A model generated the notes under the pieces. It worked only from the letters and a program-made list of their open reading frames with translations, ran no database searches and had not been told where the DNA came from. A stretch of 64,000 bases of DNA from Siphonodentalium dalli (lineage: Eukaryota; Mollusca; Scaphopoda; Gadilida; Siphonodentaliidae). A program made the translations under genes and the position numbers. Positions 35,331 through 46,035 of the stretch are shown here, piece after piece. How positions within the stretch are numbered: the first letter of the stretch is position 1; each line of letters opens with the position of its first letter. Location: positions 194,910,935 through 194,974,934 of the forward strand of contig CP136061.1 of assembly GCA_032622095.1 (NCBI GenBank). Reading direction: 5' to 3'.

Positions 35331-35440
35331 CCTGTGTAAAACCAACAAGAAATATCATGTATATTATGGCAAATCGTAACAAATCTCCGACGAGCATTTT
35401 GTAAATCATCGTAACAAATGGGCCGGTCAGAAAAAATCCC
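35331..35440 (-). CDS. TRPV-like channel alternative exon 'b': S4-S5 linker and S5
   Basis: 110 nt with the acceptor TTTTTGCAG and donor CAGG|GTAAGG. One base completes an arginine codon (AG|G), 36 codons follow, and one base starts the glycine codon finished by the pore exon. The peptide includes [19 protein letters not shown] then [12 protein letters not shown], close to the usual TRPV S4-S5 linker and S5. It has a homologous rival at 37376-37485 with identical length and phases (20 of 36 residues identical by eye). This copy looks the more canonical. A palindromic CAGT-MITE lies 59 nt upstream of its acceptor. Confidence 0.93.
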
Positions 35441-35499
35441 CTGCAAAAAGAAGGAAACAAAAGGGAATGTTAGCAAATGTGTTAGTATCAACTAAACTA

Positions 35500-35716
35500 C
35501 AGTAATGTCCTAAATAATCCACCCCTAAACCACAGCAGAATTATGGGAAATTTTTCAGGATTTAGTTGGAAATATGGCTCGCTGCCATTCATCGGAAAGC
35601 TCTCAGTGAGAGCTTTAATTCTGATGAATGGCAACAAGCCATAATTCCGACTAAATCCTGATAAATTTCCCATAATTCTGCTGTGGTTAAAGGGTCATAT
35701 ACTTCGGGCATTACTG
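35500..35716. mobile_element. CAGT-MITE, variant subtype
   Basis: TA-flanked, with the GGGTCATATACTTCGGGC arm of the second subtype. The centre is AGCTCTCAGTGAGAGCTTT with an inserted AATT. Lies directly upstream of alternative exon b. Confidence 0.9.
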
Positions 35717-35879
35717 TATAAAAGGAACACCTGATTTAATAATATAAAAACAGAGATATTTCAAGTCCAAAGTTTTAAAAACATTTTAATGCAATATCAT
35801 ATAAATTTAGGTATTTTGTTTTCAAGCCAAAAAATTCAAAATTTTCCAGCTATAGTTAACGATAGTGTATCTCTTCCTA

Positions 35880-36110
35880 ACGAGTTTTATTTAAAATAAT
35901 AGATATGAACCGAGGACACCTGTCGGAATATCTTCTATCAATTAATATCGATTTTGTTCAGAATTTATCAAATAACGGGACAGTCACGTTAAAAGGGGCT
36001 ATTTTTAGAACAGAAATATCAGATGCTCTCGTGGAAACATTCAGAGCATAGAAAGAGTGATATCTCTATCTTGTTAGCTCCCTCCATCAAAGCCAAGATC
36101 TTTTCACCAT
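35880..36110. repeat. Dispersed repeat, inverted partner of 3.2 kb
   Basis: GAGGACACCTGTC and CTCTATCTTGTTAGC correspond, reversed, to 3311-3346 and 3174-3190. Moderately divergent. Confidence 0.55.
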
Positions 36111-36760
36111 GAAGAGATTTCGCTGCGAATGCTTGGTTTCATCAGAAATACTCAACTTTATTATGCCTTTATAGACAAATAATATACCCAATATTCAGTT
36201 TTGTCTGTGTTTTATTCTCAAAAAAGCTATTTATTGTCTTTAAATTGGGTTTTATAAAAATGATGTTGTTGTTGTAATTGGTGGCCTGGATGAGATACAC
36301 TATCTTTAAAATGTACGTTACCTGCAATAAGCATGTATAGTTTCATCAAGAACAGGTAAGAGATGCAGATGCTAAGCTATACAAGCCAAAGCAATTGTGG
36401 GCAGACAAACTAACATACAGATGGCAGACACCACCTCATGACAATAATAGGTCAACTTGATGGAATCTTATAACAATTCTTCATGTTAAACAATGTTAGT
36501 ATTTTAATTAAACTTTAAAGATGTTTAGTATAGCTCAGTCTGATTGACGTACTGTACATACTACTAACTGGCTTTGTGTCAATTGTAATCTGATACAAAT
36601 AGCATACTACATTTAATGATATTACTTCAGGCAATGATAAAACATTAATCATAATTCTGGAAAAAAATGTGAATTTATGACATATCTGATTCACTATATG
36701 GTTCTGTCACAACGGCAGCTACAAAACTATTTCAACCTGTCATTATGTCATATTACGATT
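36111..36760. other. No gene recognised (intron sequence)
   Basis: Lies between the two alternative exons. No third exon copy was found by reading for the TGPFV motif on the minus strand. Confidence 0.45.
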
Positions 36761-37124
36761 TTCACCCTCTGGGAACATCATTCTGCATGGCCTCTTCTGC
36801 TGTGAGAAACATAGACTCAGATTGAAGTTCCCAAATGGTGAATATTGTGATCTGCCCCCATTGGCAACCTCAATTATGCAATGTGTCATCTGCCAATTTG
36901 GGGATATAGAGAAACTAAACTAAAAAAGAATTAGAATCTATGTGAAGAAGTTTCTATAGAAATTTTATAATAAAGAAACTTTCCAGAAAAGATGAGGCCT
37001 AAGCAGAATGATGTCCTCAGAGGGTGAATTTAGTGATGCTAGCCCACTATGCGGGATAGCGGCACTAAATTCACCCTCTGGGGGCCTCATTCTGCAAATG
37101 ACAGGCGCACTAAACATAGGCTTG
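36761..37124. mobile_element. hAT-like MITE, left end lost
   Basis: Starts inside the first palindrome (TTCACCCTCTGGGAACATC) and runs through the second-type spacer to the right end CACTAAACATAGGCTTG. Confidence 0.8.
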
Positions 37125-37375
37125 AATATGACAGGCCAGTTATTTGAAGGCTAGATCATTTTAACTAAACCTTATATAGCCCAGTATTGAGGCATTAATT
37201 TGCCATTTGTATCAGAATAACTATGTAAAGCCAAACTACTTAAATCAGACTGTGCATGGGTTAGCATTTCATAACAAACTGACAAACTTTTAAAGTGTGG
37301 GTTCACGATTTTGTGTTTTCAGAAATTCGAACAGTGTAATGCAAATGTGTGTGAATATTTTTGATGCTTTTGTAC

Positions 37376-37485
37376 CTTGAGAGAATGTTGCCAAAAAAAT
37401 TCCGATTATTATACTAAATCGGTAGAAATCTTCCCTTAGCATCAAATAGAACATCACAACAAATGGTCCTGTACCAGAGTATCCT
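37376..37485 (-). CDS. TRPV-like channel alternative exon 'a': S4-S5 linker and S5
   Basis: 110 nt, acceptor TTATTTTTCAG, donor CAAG|GTACAA. One base (A) completes the arginine codon AG|A, 36 codons follow, and a final G joins GT of the pore exon as glycine. The peptide contains TGPFVVMFYLMLREDF and IIIGIFLATFSQ. It keeps the TGPFV, Y-ML, D, RF and F-Q positions of exon b but replaces hydrophobic or glycine positions in the linker with charged or aromatic ones (REDFYRF for VGDLLRF). It is open, with good splice sites, so it is unlikely to be dead. Use of a or b would change the gating helix of the channel (inference). Confidence 0.9.
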
Positions 37486-37586
37486 CTGAAAAATAATGAC
37501 ATCAGTATTTTTAAGGTGGTGTGCATGTGTATGATTTTTGGACGGTTTCTGCTAGAGGGCCATGCATGCGCACGATGGGTACAGTA

Positions 37587-37767
37587 CAGTAATGCTCTAA
37601 ATAATCGACCCCTTAACCACAGCAGAATTATGGGTAACTTTTCAGGATTTAGTCGGAAATATGGCTTGTTGCCGATGAATGGCAACAAGCCATATTTCCG
37701 ACTAAATCCTGAAAAGTTACCCATAATTCTGCTGTGGTTAAGGGGTCGATTAATTAGGGCATTACTG
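37587..37767. mobile_element. CAGT-MITE
   Basis: TA-flanked, 181 bp. The arms close at GGCTTGTTGCCGATGAATGG, having lost the outermost part of the loop. It lies 101 nt upstream of alternative exon a. Confidence 0.9.
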
Positions 37768-38691
37768 TATTTCCCATCTGACACATTCCCTACCCTATCC
37801 ACAGATTAATGCCTACCGTCGGTAGGCTTATAAAAGGTTGTACCTCAGGAAAATCAAATTGTTCAAGAGACACAAAAAACTATTTATCTCTGGAACTAGA
37901 AATGGTATCTGCCAATAACTTTGCGCAATAGCAATTTCTATCACAGTTGTTACACTTTTATATTCAATTATCTTCTTGTTGATGAGAAAACATGATTTGA
38001 TTGTGTTATACGACACTTTAAAAGTAAAAACATCGAAATCTTGTCTATGCGACATTTTAGTTTTGACGATTCCCATGGCTTCGTAGGTCTCTGTCACCCA
38101 GGATAAGGAGGATACGACCTCCACCCATTCTTCTTCAAAACAATACAATATCAGAATTATCCTATCAGGAATGGTTTAAAAAATAAAAATTGCGGCATTT
38201 CAGAATCGACGACAAAATTTTGCAGGGAACCTACATATGACATTTTAGAACACAAATTTCCCTGATGAAATGGCATTTATCCTTGTAATATTGACAAGTT
38301 ATCTGAGGAACTTATGTAATCGAACCCGTAGATATCGAAAATGCAATAAAAAGTATTGTGCCAAAATGGCAGGAACGTAAAACCTTTTAGAAGATGCTCA
38401 CCGACGCTATGTCACATGTTTATCTCTCGCTAAATAAAACCTGGTCATTGTGAATGATAAACATCATTGACAACTGATCTTCATAGGGGAATGTGACGTC
38501 ACATTACAATATGCCTGTAGTTACACCACCTCGGCCATAGGTGTAGCGAGTGTAGCCCAGGGTATTTACGCCCGATCATTCCATTCATTTTCCATTTAAA
38601 TTACATTACCCATTGTAGCCCAGAGTAATGAATGGAATCCTCCCTAAGATCATCACAAGCGGCTATAGAGAGGTCCCATTCCCCCAACACC
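37768..38691. other. No gene recognised (intron sequence)
   Basis: A minus-strand open frame at 37828-38148 has no recognisable family and no fit to the channel exon chain. Confidence 0.45.
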
Positions 38692-38892
38692 CGAGCCTGC
38701 CAATAGTGTGTCTGTCATTTGCAGAATGAGGTCACCATGCAGGGCTGAATTTAGTGATGCTATCCAGCTCGGCAGGCTAAAGCATCAACAAATTCAGAAG
38801 ATGAGGCTTAAGCAGAATGAGGTCCCCAGATGGTGAATTTGTTGATGCTAGCCCGCTGTGTGCAAATGACAGACACACTATTTACAGGCATG
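38692..38892. mobile_element. hAT-like MITE with exact 8-bp TSD
   Basis: CCAACACC flanks both ends exactly (38684-38691, 38893-38900). 201 bp, with both inner palindromes partly deleted. Ends CGAGCCTGCCAATAGTGTG and CACTATTTACAGGCATG. Confidence 0.9.
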
Positions 38893-38900
38893 CCAACACC

Positions 38901-40150
38901 AACCGGAAACCCTGTAAATTTTTCACCATGCAGAACTATTAGTTCCTCAGATATGGAGATCAAGAGACATGTCACTGATTTGAGTTTATAGTAAACTGGA
39001 CATCTTTGGAATTTAAAGGAAGATCATTCATATGTTGAAATCATGTAAAAAAAAATTGACCATATTACATTTATGAAAACTAAATTAGATCAAACTATTT
39101 AATTGAATCTTTATGAAGGACATATTGCTATGAAAGCTAGTATTGTGACCTATTATGCTCATTTATTATTTTCAAAAAAGATTCTTGTTGGCCTGTGCTG
39201 GCAGGAAAAAAATTTCTCTTAAAAATGATGAATTGTTGTGTAGCAAGAAGTGTGCAAAAATTTCTATGTTGTCTTGAAAGTGTACAAAGATTTAACAGTG
39301 CTGTTTCCCAGCTAAGTGCTCCAGCTTTTCAGTTTGCCAATAATGTACTATCTTTATCGATATGTGTTAGTGTCTGGCGATCACATGGATCACTTGACCA
39401 TTGCTGACAGCATCTGGGGTTTAAAGCTCTTGATCCAACCCCTCTAAGCACCACTGCAGATGCTGCGATTTTATATCGCAGATGGGGGAAAATCGCAGGT
39501 GGATAACAAATGGCAAGCCCGTAGATGCTGCGATGCTGCAATCTTTGACCCTTCTACTATTTGAAGTTCTGTATAGGTTGCTATATAGTGTGAAAACACA
39601 GTCAAAAAGCCAAACCCAAAGGGTTATATTTCATTCTCATTCTCATGCAATTATAGATATATGGCATGCAAGTTTCTAAACTAAACACTAGGCTATTTTT
39701 TATTTGAACTTGGAAGTTGAACCTGAACAATAAATAATATATTTTTTTTTTTATTTTGTACCCAGTTGTACCCATCAATTTCCACACAGATTTCGCATTG
39801 TCAGCAATTGAGGTGGCCATGACGGTGGTACCGTGGCCCTCTTCTCTCAGTTTGCATAGAAGCGGGCAGGAACATTATATAAACATTCCCTTTCCTGCCT
39901 CAACTTAATTAAAAGTGTCTCCTTTGAAAAGTCCAATGGGTTGAATTTGTTTTTTGTGCATGATGCCAAACATTGCTTGATCTCTTCGATATGACTGCGG
40001 TCTTGTCATGAACATGCGCAGCGGTAGTCGAAAATCTACGGGATACTAAAGATATCAATGTATAGTCAATTTTGTACTAGCGCAGCGGGTGCTTCACCAG
40101 TGATTTTCACTACCTACGATTTAAAATTGCAGCATCTGCGGTCACACTAA
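38901..40150. other. No gene recognised (intron sequence)
   Basis: Contains small ATCGCAG/CTGCGAT inverted pairs at 39455-39530. No exon or known repeat was identified. Confidence 0.4.
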
Positions 40151-40152
40151 TG

Positions 40153-41035
40153 TTGCTACCTATGGGGCGCCATCCCTGCAAATATTCGTTTTCAGAGATA
40201 TCTCCTTGGATCCAAGCAGATATCTGCTCGCATTATGGAGATATCTCCTCGGTTTCAAGGATATATCTGCTTGGAATCTGGAGATATCTCCTCGGAAATA
40301 TTTTCAAGGAGATATCTCCTTGAAACCGAAGAGATATCTCTATAATGCGAGCAGATATCTGCTCGCATTATGGAGATATCTCCTTGATATATGTTCAAGG
40401 AGATATCTCCTTGGATCCAAGCAGATATCTGCTCGGATTATGGAGATATCTGCTTGAAAAATATTTCAAGGAGATATCTCCATCCGAGCAGATATCTGCT
40501 TGGATGTATTTCGATCATAGAAATGGAAAAAACGTATATGTACTGTGGAGAAATCATTAATAATTCATGGCCGCGGTTTTCCAAGGAGATATCTCCATAA
40601 TCCAAGCAGATATCTGCTTGGAATATTTTCAAGGAGATATCTGCTTGGAATATGGAGATATCTGCTTGGGTCCAAGGAGATATCTCGTTGAAAACTATTT
40701 CAAGGAGATATCTCCATAATCCGAGCAGATATCTGCTTGGATTATGGAGATATCTCCTCGATTTCAAGGAGATATCTCGTTGGAAATATTTCAAGCAGAT
40801 ATCTCGTAGTTGCGAGGAGATATCTCCTAGGATCCAAGGAGATATCTCCATAATCCAAGCAGATATCTCCTTGGATCCAAGCAGATATCTCCATAATGGA
40901 CCATATTCCAAGCAGATATCTGCTAGGAATTGCAATTCCAAGGAGATATCTCCTCGAAACCGAGGAGATATCTCCGAATTACGAGGAGATATCTCCGAAA
41001 ACGAATATTTGCAGGGATGGCGCCCCATAGCTACC
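40153..41035. mobile_element. Element built from GGAGATATCTCC arrays
   Basis: Terminal inverted repeats GGGGCGCCATCCCTGCAAAT and ATTTGCAGGGATGGCGCCCC are followed inward by CGTTTTC. Nearly all of the interior is about 30 copies of 12-bp palindromes of the form GGAGATATCTCC or GCAGATATCTGC. Linkers of about 10-20 bp (CTTGGATCCAAG, CATTATG, CTTGAAATATTTCAAG) are often palindromic too. Only about 70 bp in the middle (40510-40580) is different. Frames in both directions read as ISPRRYLLG-like repeats, an artefact of the motif. No similar element class is known to me; terminal repeats suggest a DNA transposon. Confidence 0.85.
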
Positions 41036-41141
41036 TAGCTCTGTGGGTAAATATACATAAGATGCATTATGTCAATGTGAGGAAAATGTGGACACCTACA
41101 TGATATAGTATGTAATATTTAATTAAATTAACTATATTTAC

Positions 41142-41293
41142 CTGGCAAAGAATAACAAAAAGCACCAGCTTCCTGGCACAGCAAGGATTAGACAGACATC
41201 CTCCGCCACTTGCATATAAAGGAAACGGAACGGGATACATAACAGAATCAGGACACATGACATGTGGAAAAATATTTTGGCAGGTGCATTTTT
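41142..41293 (-). CDS. TRPV-like channel exon: S3 and S4
   Basis: 50 codons plus two bases, acceptor TTTTTTACAG, donor CCAG|GTAAAT. It encodes KNAPAKIFFHMSC, then the S3 core LILLCIPFRFLYM, then QVAEDVCLILAVPGSW and CFLLFFA (S4). As usual in TRPV, S4 lacks the arginine ladder of voltage-gated channels. It ends in phase 2 (AG), so either alternative exon restores arginine. Confidence 0.95.
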
Positions 41294-41610
41294 CTGTAAA
41301 AAATAAAAGAAAGTCTTTCAATGAATTATAGTTGTTAACATTGTATACAAACTGTATTATTTATATATTAATGTAAAATATATATTAGATATTAGAGCAT
41401 TCAAATTCAGTCCATAAAATAAAATGATTGATGTATTCATGGTTTAATTCTAATTTTTATGAAACCTATAAAGGCCTAAAAAAGAGACCTTTGTTTCCAC
41501 TAACGTGACCGACCCTATATCAAACCCCCTAGTCTGTACATTTTATTGAGATCTGTAAATTTAAGTGGTTGTTTTTCTTTTTAAAAGATAGGCCACTTAC
41601 CAGTTTGAAC

Positions 41611-41700
41611 CAGTGATGCTAAATAATCGACTCCTTAACCACAACAGAATTACCCATAATTCTGCTGTGGTTTAGGAGTCGATTATTTAGGGCATTACTG
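41611..41700. mobile_element. CAGT-MITE, 90-bp minimal form
   Basis: Only the outer arms remain (CGACTCCTTAACCACAACAG meeting TTACCCATAATTCTGCTGTG), the smallest copy in the window. Confidence 0.85.
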
Positions 41701-42091
41701 TACCTTATCTATTGTAAGGCCATAATAAAATAATTGCTAGATTTTCATCCCAGCCCACCCCAATTTTTAAGCCCTGTGTCGAATTTTTTTTTTTTTATAC
41801 CAAATATTGCCCATGAGTATTTACCTAGACCAATATGTATAGCTGAGATTTAATCTCACTGTCTATCAAAGTATTTTAATGATCGAATACAGTAATATTG
41901 GAACATCATTTCGTAAGAACATTTTATTTGTTGTAAACAAACATGCATGGTCTCGATAAAAAACATAATATTGACAACAGATCTCATGGTTTTTGTCATC
42001 CAAAGAATTGAATCGACCGGCACCCATACCATAAAATATCTGTATGGGTGCACAGTTGATGATGCTAAGAGTATCATAGATATATACATGT
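41701..42091. other. No gene recognised (intron sequence)
   Basis: About 390 bp of AT-rich sequence without a recognised feature. Confidence 0.4.
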
Positions 42092-42720
42092 ACCATCGAA
42101 TCGAGGGATGAGAGCTGGCCAATGCTGCTCCGGTCGCTGATATGCCACCCCATGAGCTAGTGTGGTTAGGAGTAAAACTGTGCGGACTCAATGTAGTTGG
42201 TGACATTGTTGGATCTTTAGGGTCTTTTATACAGTTTGATCCTGACTGCCCTCACATGGTGAATCACCCAGCTGTTTTGTTTTTTATTATTAAAGCTGGA
42301 TTCCGCGAAGTCCGATACAGTGTTCTCCTCATTAGAGTCCCCCAAACAACTACATGAGACTCCCTCGTCATCGCTTGTAATGGGTGACCCCAAAGGAATG
42401 TCCAAAACCTCTTCATATCGGGGATGGAGCGACAGCTCATCCTGATTTCGAACTCGATCCGTCCGAACTGGCGATGGGTTGTTAAAAGTAAGGTCATGAT
42501 CCGAAGCATGCCTCCTACTAGAATGGTGTCGGGGGAACAAATTGTTTTGTATTAGGATTCAAACCCGAAGAAGGTACTGGCTGCTGTTGATCTGAAGGCA
42601 GCCAGTAACCTGTATTCCAAGCCCACGTAGGTGGAGGAGGATAACAAGGAGGAAGCATGCTTGGGAATTGCGGCCCCCAGCCCAAACCCAGCATGGACAG
42701 AAGGCATGTAGGGATTAAAA
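42092..42720 (-). pseudogene. Degenerate protein-like relic, frameshifted
   Basis: On the minus strand three frames follow one another, each protein-like for 40-100 residues. First is a Pro/Trp-rich piece (MLPPCYPPPPTWAWNTGYW) that stops at 42518-42520. Next is a charged piece (42217-42540, with DHDLTFNNPSPVRTDRVRNQ and ITSDDEGVSC). Last is a Ser/Thr/Pro-rich piece (DPTMSPTTLSPHSFTPNHTS). None fits the channel chain. Codon-rich, low-repeat sequence with frameshifts suggests an old coding relic, perhaps of a mobile element. The family was not recognised, and chance remains possible. Confidence 0.35.
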
Positions 42721-42984
42721 TATGGCCTGGGCAGACCCCCAGCGGTGCTGATCCCAGGCTGTCGACTAGTAGCTATGGACAGTGGGCTTGGGTGTTAGTT
42801 GAGAAGCGCAGAGCCATCAATGGGTACGTCAACCCGCCAACAGTCAACCCGAGGGAGCAGATTGGCATCCCGTTCGATAGACCAAAGAACCCAGATGTGG
42901 ACGGATGGGATGCCACTGCTGATCCTTGTTTATTATAACTATCGCCCTGTGTTGCTAAGCCAGAGAGGGGAACACTATATTCTC
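42721..42984. other. GC-richer stretch, origin unclear
   Basis: The base composition is unlike the surrounding introns and continues from the relic at 42.1-42.7 kb. The plus-strand open frame here (42657-42938) has no recognisable family. Confidence 0.35.
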
Positions 42985-43366
42985 CCCTTTACCCAACAAA
43001 CCGGCCAAAACAAGCTTCAACAGCCTAAAATATCTTTGGTCTGTCTCAATAGAACCATACAAATATGGATATCATTGGAACCGGCTCATTGACCACATTG
43101 TGATGGTTACAGTTATGCCCTGTGCCAATGCATTCTCTTATATATGCGAGTCGACCATAGGTCGCCTCGCATATATAAGAGAATGCATTGGCCTAAAAAC
43201 AATCTATTTTTAACACTTTTTAACATTTTTTCTTACATTCTTTAACAATTTTATAATTTTTAATGTGTTAAGCCAATGCATTCTCTTATATATGCGAGGC
43301 GACCTATGGTCGACTCGCATATATAAGAGAATGCATTGGCACAGGGCCCTTCTGTTGGGTAAAGGG
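42985..43366. mobile_element. TTAA-type MITE, ACCCAACA family
   Basis: Ends CCCTTTACCCAACAAACCGG and TGTTGGGTAAAGGG, with TTAA after the right end. Two perfect core hairpins (CCAATGCATTCTCTTATATA arms, 43116-43183 and 43272-43345) face each other across an AT-rich spacer with ACATTCTTTAACAATTTTAT. Confidence 0.9.
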
Positions 43367-44317
43367 TTAAGTGTTCTTAACTCAGTAGCGGAAACCTCGA
43401 AACGAGGGGAGCAGCTTCAATGGGAGCTACAGGGAAGGGGGAGGAGATATTTCTGAACCTGATCTTACATCGGTATAGCAGTCCTTTTCCTGAGACGGGA
43501 TTGATAGTGATTGCACTGTCAACTCCCGTCATTTCTGTTTTACATTTGCTAAAAATCGCAAATACACATGTATGCATATATGTAATTTGTGATAAGCACA
43601 TTGGCTGTGGTGAATAACTTCAATAAGCTAGTCGAGTAACCTTGGTTTGCACCTATATCAATTAACACAATATCAAGTTGATAAATTTTAACAAGTGCAA
43701 TTTACACTCATGTATTTTTTCACAAGCGCTAAATAATTGCTCTCGTCAATTTTACTCAAGACGAGAACTGTCATACTGATGAAATTGTTTTAACAAAAAC
43801 GCCATGAGTGGGTCCAAATTTAAGTCACCTAATTTCATGCTACAGTTATTTCTCAGCCCGTAACATGTGGCATTGCATTCTTTCAATAGAAATAAGTTGC
43901 ACAATTATTCAATAGATTTATTTGCTATAATTAAGCGATGAGTGTCTTTAGTCATTGTCCAAACGGCCATCCATTTTTTCCTCGGCGACAGTTGTCATAG
44001 ATGCCCCCTTTATCAGCTTTTTTTTAAATATGGAAAAAAGACTCGCTTAGGCCACACAAAAAAAGTGTTTTGATTCTCGGGCAATTTTTTTTGAGAATCG
44101 ATGAGGGAGCGAGGGTTTTATTTTTATTTTTTATTTTTTGTTATGTGGATAATGCCCATAGTTAGCATGGGTTATTATGCCTTCCCAGGTTAAGAAAATG
44201 TAAGGAGAACATTGTTTTGATATAAACTAATGTATTCCACTATAAAAATTGGCCAATTATCACATTGTACTACCCGTACATCAAATCTGGAATAAAGAAT
44301 TACATAAATATATGATA
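43367..44317. other. No gene recognised (intron sequence)
   Basis: No repeat family or exon was recognised in this stretch. Confidence 0.4.
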
Positions 44318-44550
44318 CTAGAAGGTGACCCGACTTCGTCCGGGCTTTGACCTTGAATTGTCCATTTTGAAGGTCAAGGTCAAGAGGGGTCACGATTTGA
44401 CCAGTCCAAAACACTGCCCGGACAAAAGTACCCGACAAACGTGCCCGTCGAAATCCATCCGGTTTTACCCGATTTGACTTGAATTGATCATTTTGAAGGT
44501 CAAGGTCAGGTCGGGGTCACGATTTTTTTACCTTATTTAGTTATGAAGCG
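44318..44550 (-). mobile_element. Helitron-like 3' end
   Basis: Read on the minus strand, a CCCGGACGAAGTCGGG hairpin (44329-44344) is followed 7 nt later by CTAG and then T, the terminal pattern of Helitrons. Internally, TGACCTTGACCTTCAAAATG occurs twice. The 5' end was not found, so the extent is uncertain. Confidence 0.55.
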
Positions 44551-44871
44551 GATCTATTTTCCACACAAAGCCGGATTAAGATAATATAAAAACACTATAA
44601 GACACGCGAGAGAATTGTGTCAACTTCACAAAATCAATAATTATCAAAGGAAATAATGTTGTATATAAAACAAAAACAAGTCAACTTATCTCTATGAGAG
44701 TAGAAAGGAAAAAGGATCGAAATAACCTTGGCATTCCAGTTTTGTCAAAGTGGAGATCACATGCATGTCCATGGAGGATTAAGATAGGCATATTTCGCCA
44801 TCTATCAGGGATTACATGAACCATGATAAACATACCATAGATTTTTCATACCGTTTCCAACTCTGGGTTTG
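44551..44871. other. No gene recognised (intron sequence)
   Basis: May belong to the Helitron-like element whose 3' end is at 44318; no 5' TC terminus could be identified. Confidence 0.35.
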
Positions 44872-44875
44872 TTAA

Positions 44876-45267
44876 CCCTTTACCCAACAGAACGGCACTG
44901 GCCCAATGCATTCTCTTATATATGCGAGTCGACCATAGGTCGCCTCGCATATATAAGAGAATGCATTGGCTTAACACATTAAAAATTATAAAATTGTTAA
45001 AGAATGTAAGAAAAAGTGGTAAAAAGTGTTAAAAAAAGATTTTTTTTAGGCCAATGCATTCTCTTATATATGCGAGGCGACCTATGGTCGACTCGCATAT
45101 ATAAGATAATGCATTGGCACAGGGCATAACTGTAACTATCACAATGTGGTCAAGGAGCCGGTTCCAATGATATCCATATTTGTATGGTTCTATTGAGACA
45201 GACCGAAGATATTTTAGGCTGTTGAAGCTTTATTTGGCCGGTTTTGGCCGGTTTGTTGGGTAAAGGG
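44876..45267. mobile_element. TTAA-flanked MITE, ACCCAACA family (inverted)
   Basis: TTAA at 44872-44875 and 45268-45271. Same layout as 42985-43366 in the opposite orientation. The two copies lie 1.5 kb apart and could form a large inverted pair in the transcript. Confidence 0.92.
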
Positions 45268-45271
45268 TTAA

Positions 45272-45300
45272 CCCTTTCTACTTAGAATGGGATATAACAT
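45272..45300. mobile_element. Solo TTAA-family tip
   Basis: TTAA|CCCTTTCTACTTAGAATGGG begins in the very TTAA that closes the preceding MITE. It resembles the CTATACTA family, but no right end was seen. Confidence 0.5.
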
Positions 45301-46031
45301 TTAGTTCAGTGGGCAAGATATCTTTGACAGAGATATGTTATTTCTCCCTGTATCCTTGTTAATTGCAACAAAGAACCACAAATTAATCCATCGTCATTCA
45401 CATTCGGCTGATTAACCTATTGTCTTATACTCACTGCTCATAAAACACTGACATCATAAATACGTGGTATACAATGTCGCCAGTAATATGCAGTTTTATA
45501 ATGACTGCGTCCATGATCAAAACAGACAAAGGGGGATTAACTGTGAAAACAATTGTTTCATAACCTTTTGCTGTTTGTGCAAAGTGACAGTATCTACATT
45601 GAGAGACTGTTACAAATTACTTATCCCTGCCTCAATGAAAATGTTTCAGAACATTGCTATTTTTGACTCATATGTTTTAACCACAATCGATTAACTGTTT
45701 GATGATAGTTTTATTATGACAGAAGGTATTACCGTTTGGTGAAAACCAAAGAAGATTACATATAACTTTAAACTTTCGACATATCACTGCTGACCACACT
45801 ACATGTAAGTTGATCGGGTTTCCCTTTGTATTGTCGGCACACATAACGAATAATCCATCTTCGATGATGTTTTATGACTAGATAGTTCACATCCCATAAT
45901 TAAAAACCCACTTGCCCAAATTTTTGCCAAATGAATTTTTTTTTTGCCATATGAAAATATTTTTTCCATTGGTAAATTTGGCAAGCGGCCGTGCGAACCC
46001 TGCTTGTAGATGTTATAAGCAGAGATGGCCA
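45301..46031. other. No gene recognised (intron sequence)
   Basis: Open frames at 45464-45694 (plus) and 45799-46032 (minus) have no family resemblance or splice fit. Confidence 0.4.
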
Positions 46032-46035
46032 TTAA

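Noticed and set aside
36111-36760. Possible third copy of the alternative S5 exon
   Set aside because: No TGPFV-like minus-strand frame with splice sites was found between the two known copies.
40206-41038. Open frames reading as ISPRRYLLG-type repeats on both strands
   Set aside because: Produced by the GGAGATATCTCC array, whose palindromes give open frames in several directions.
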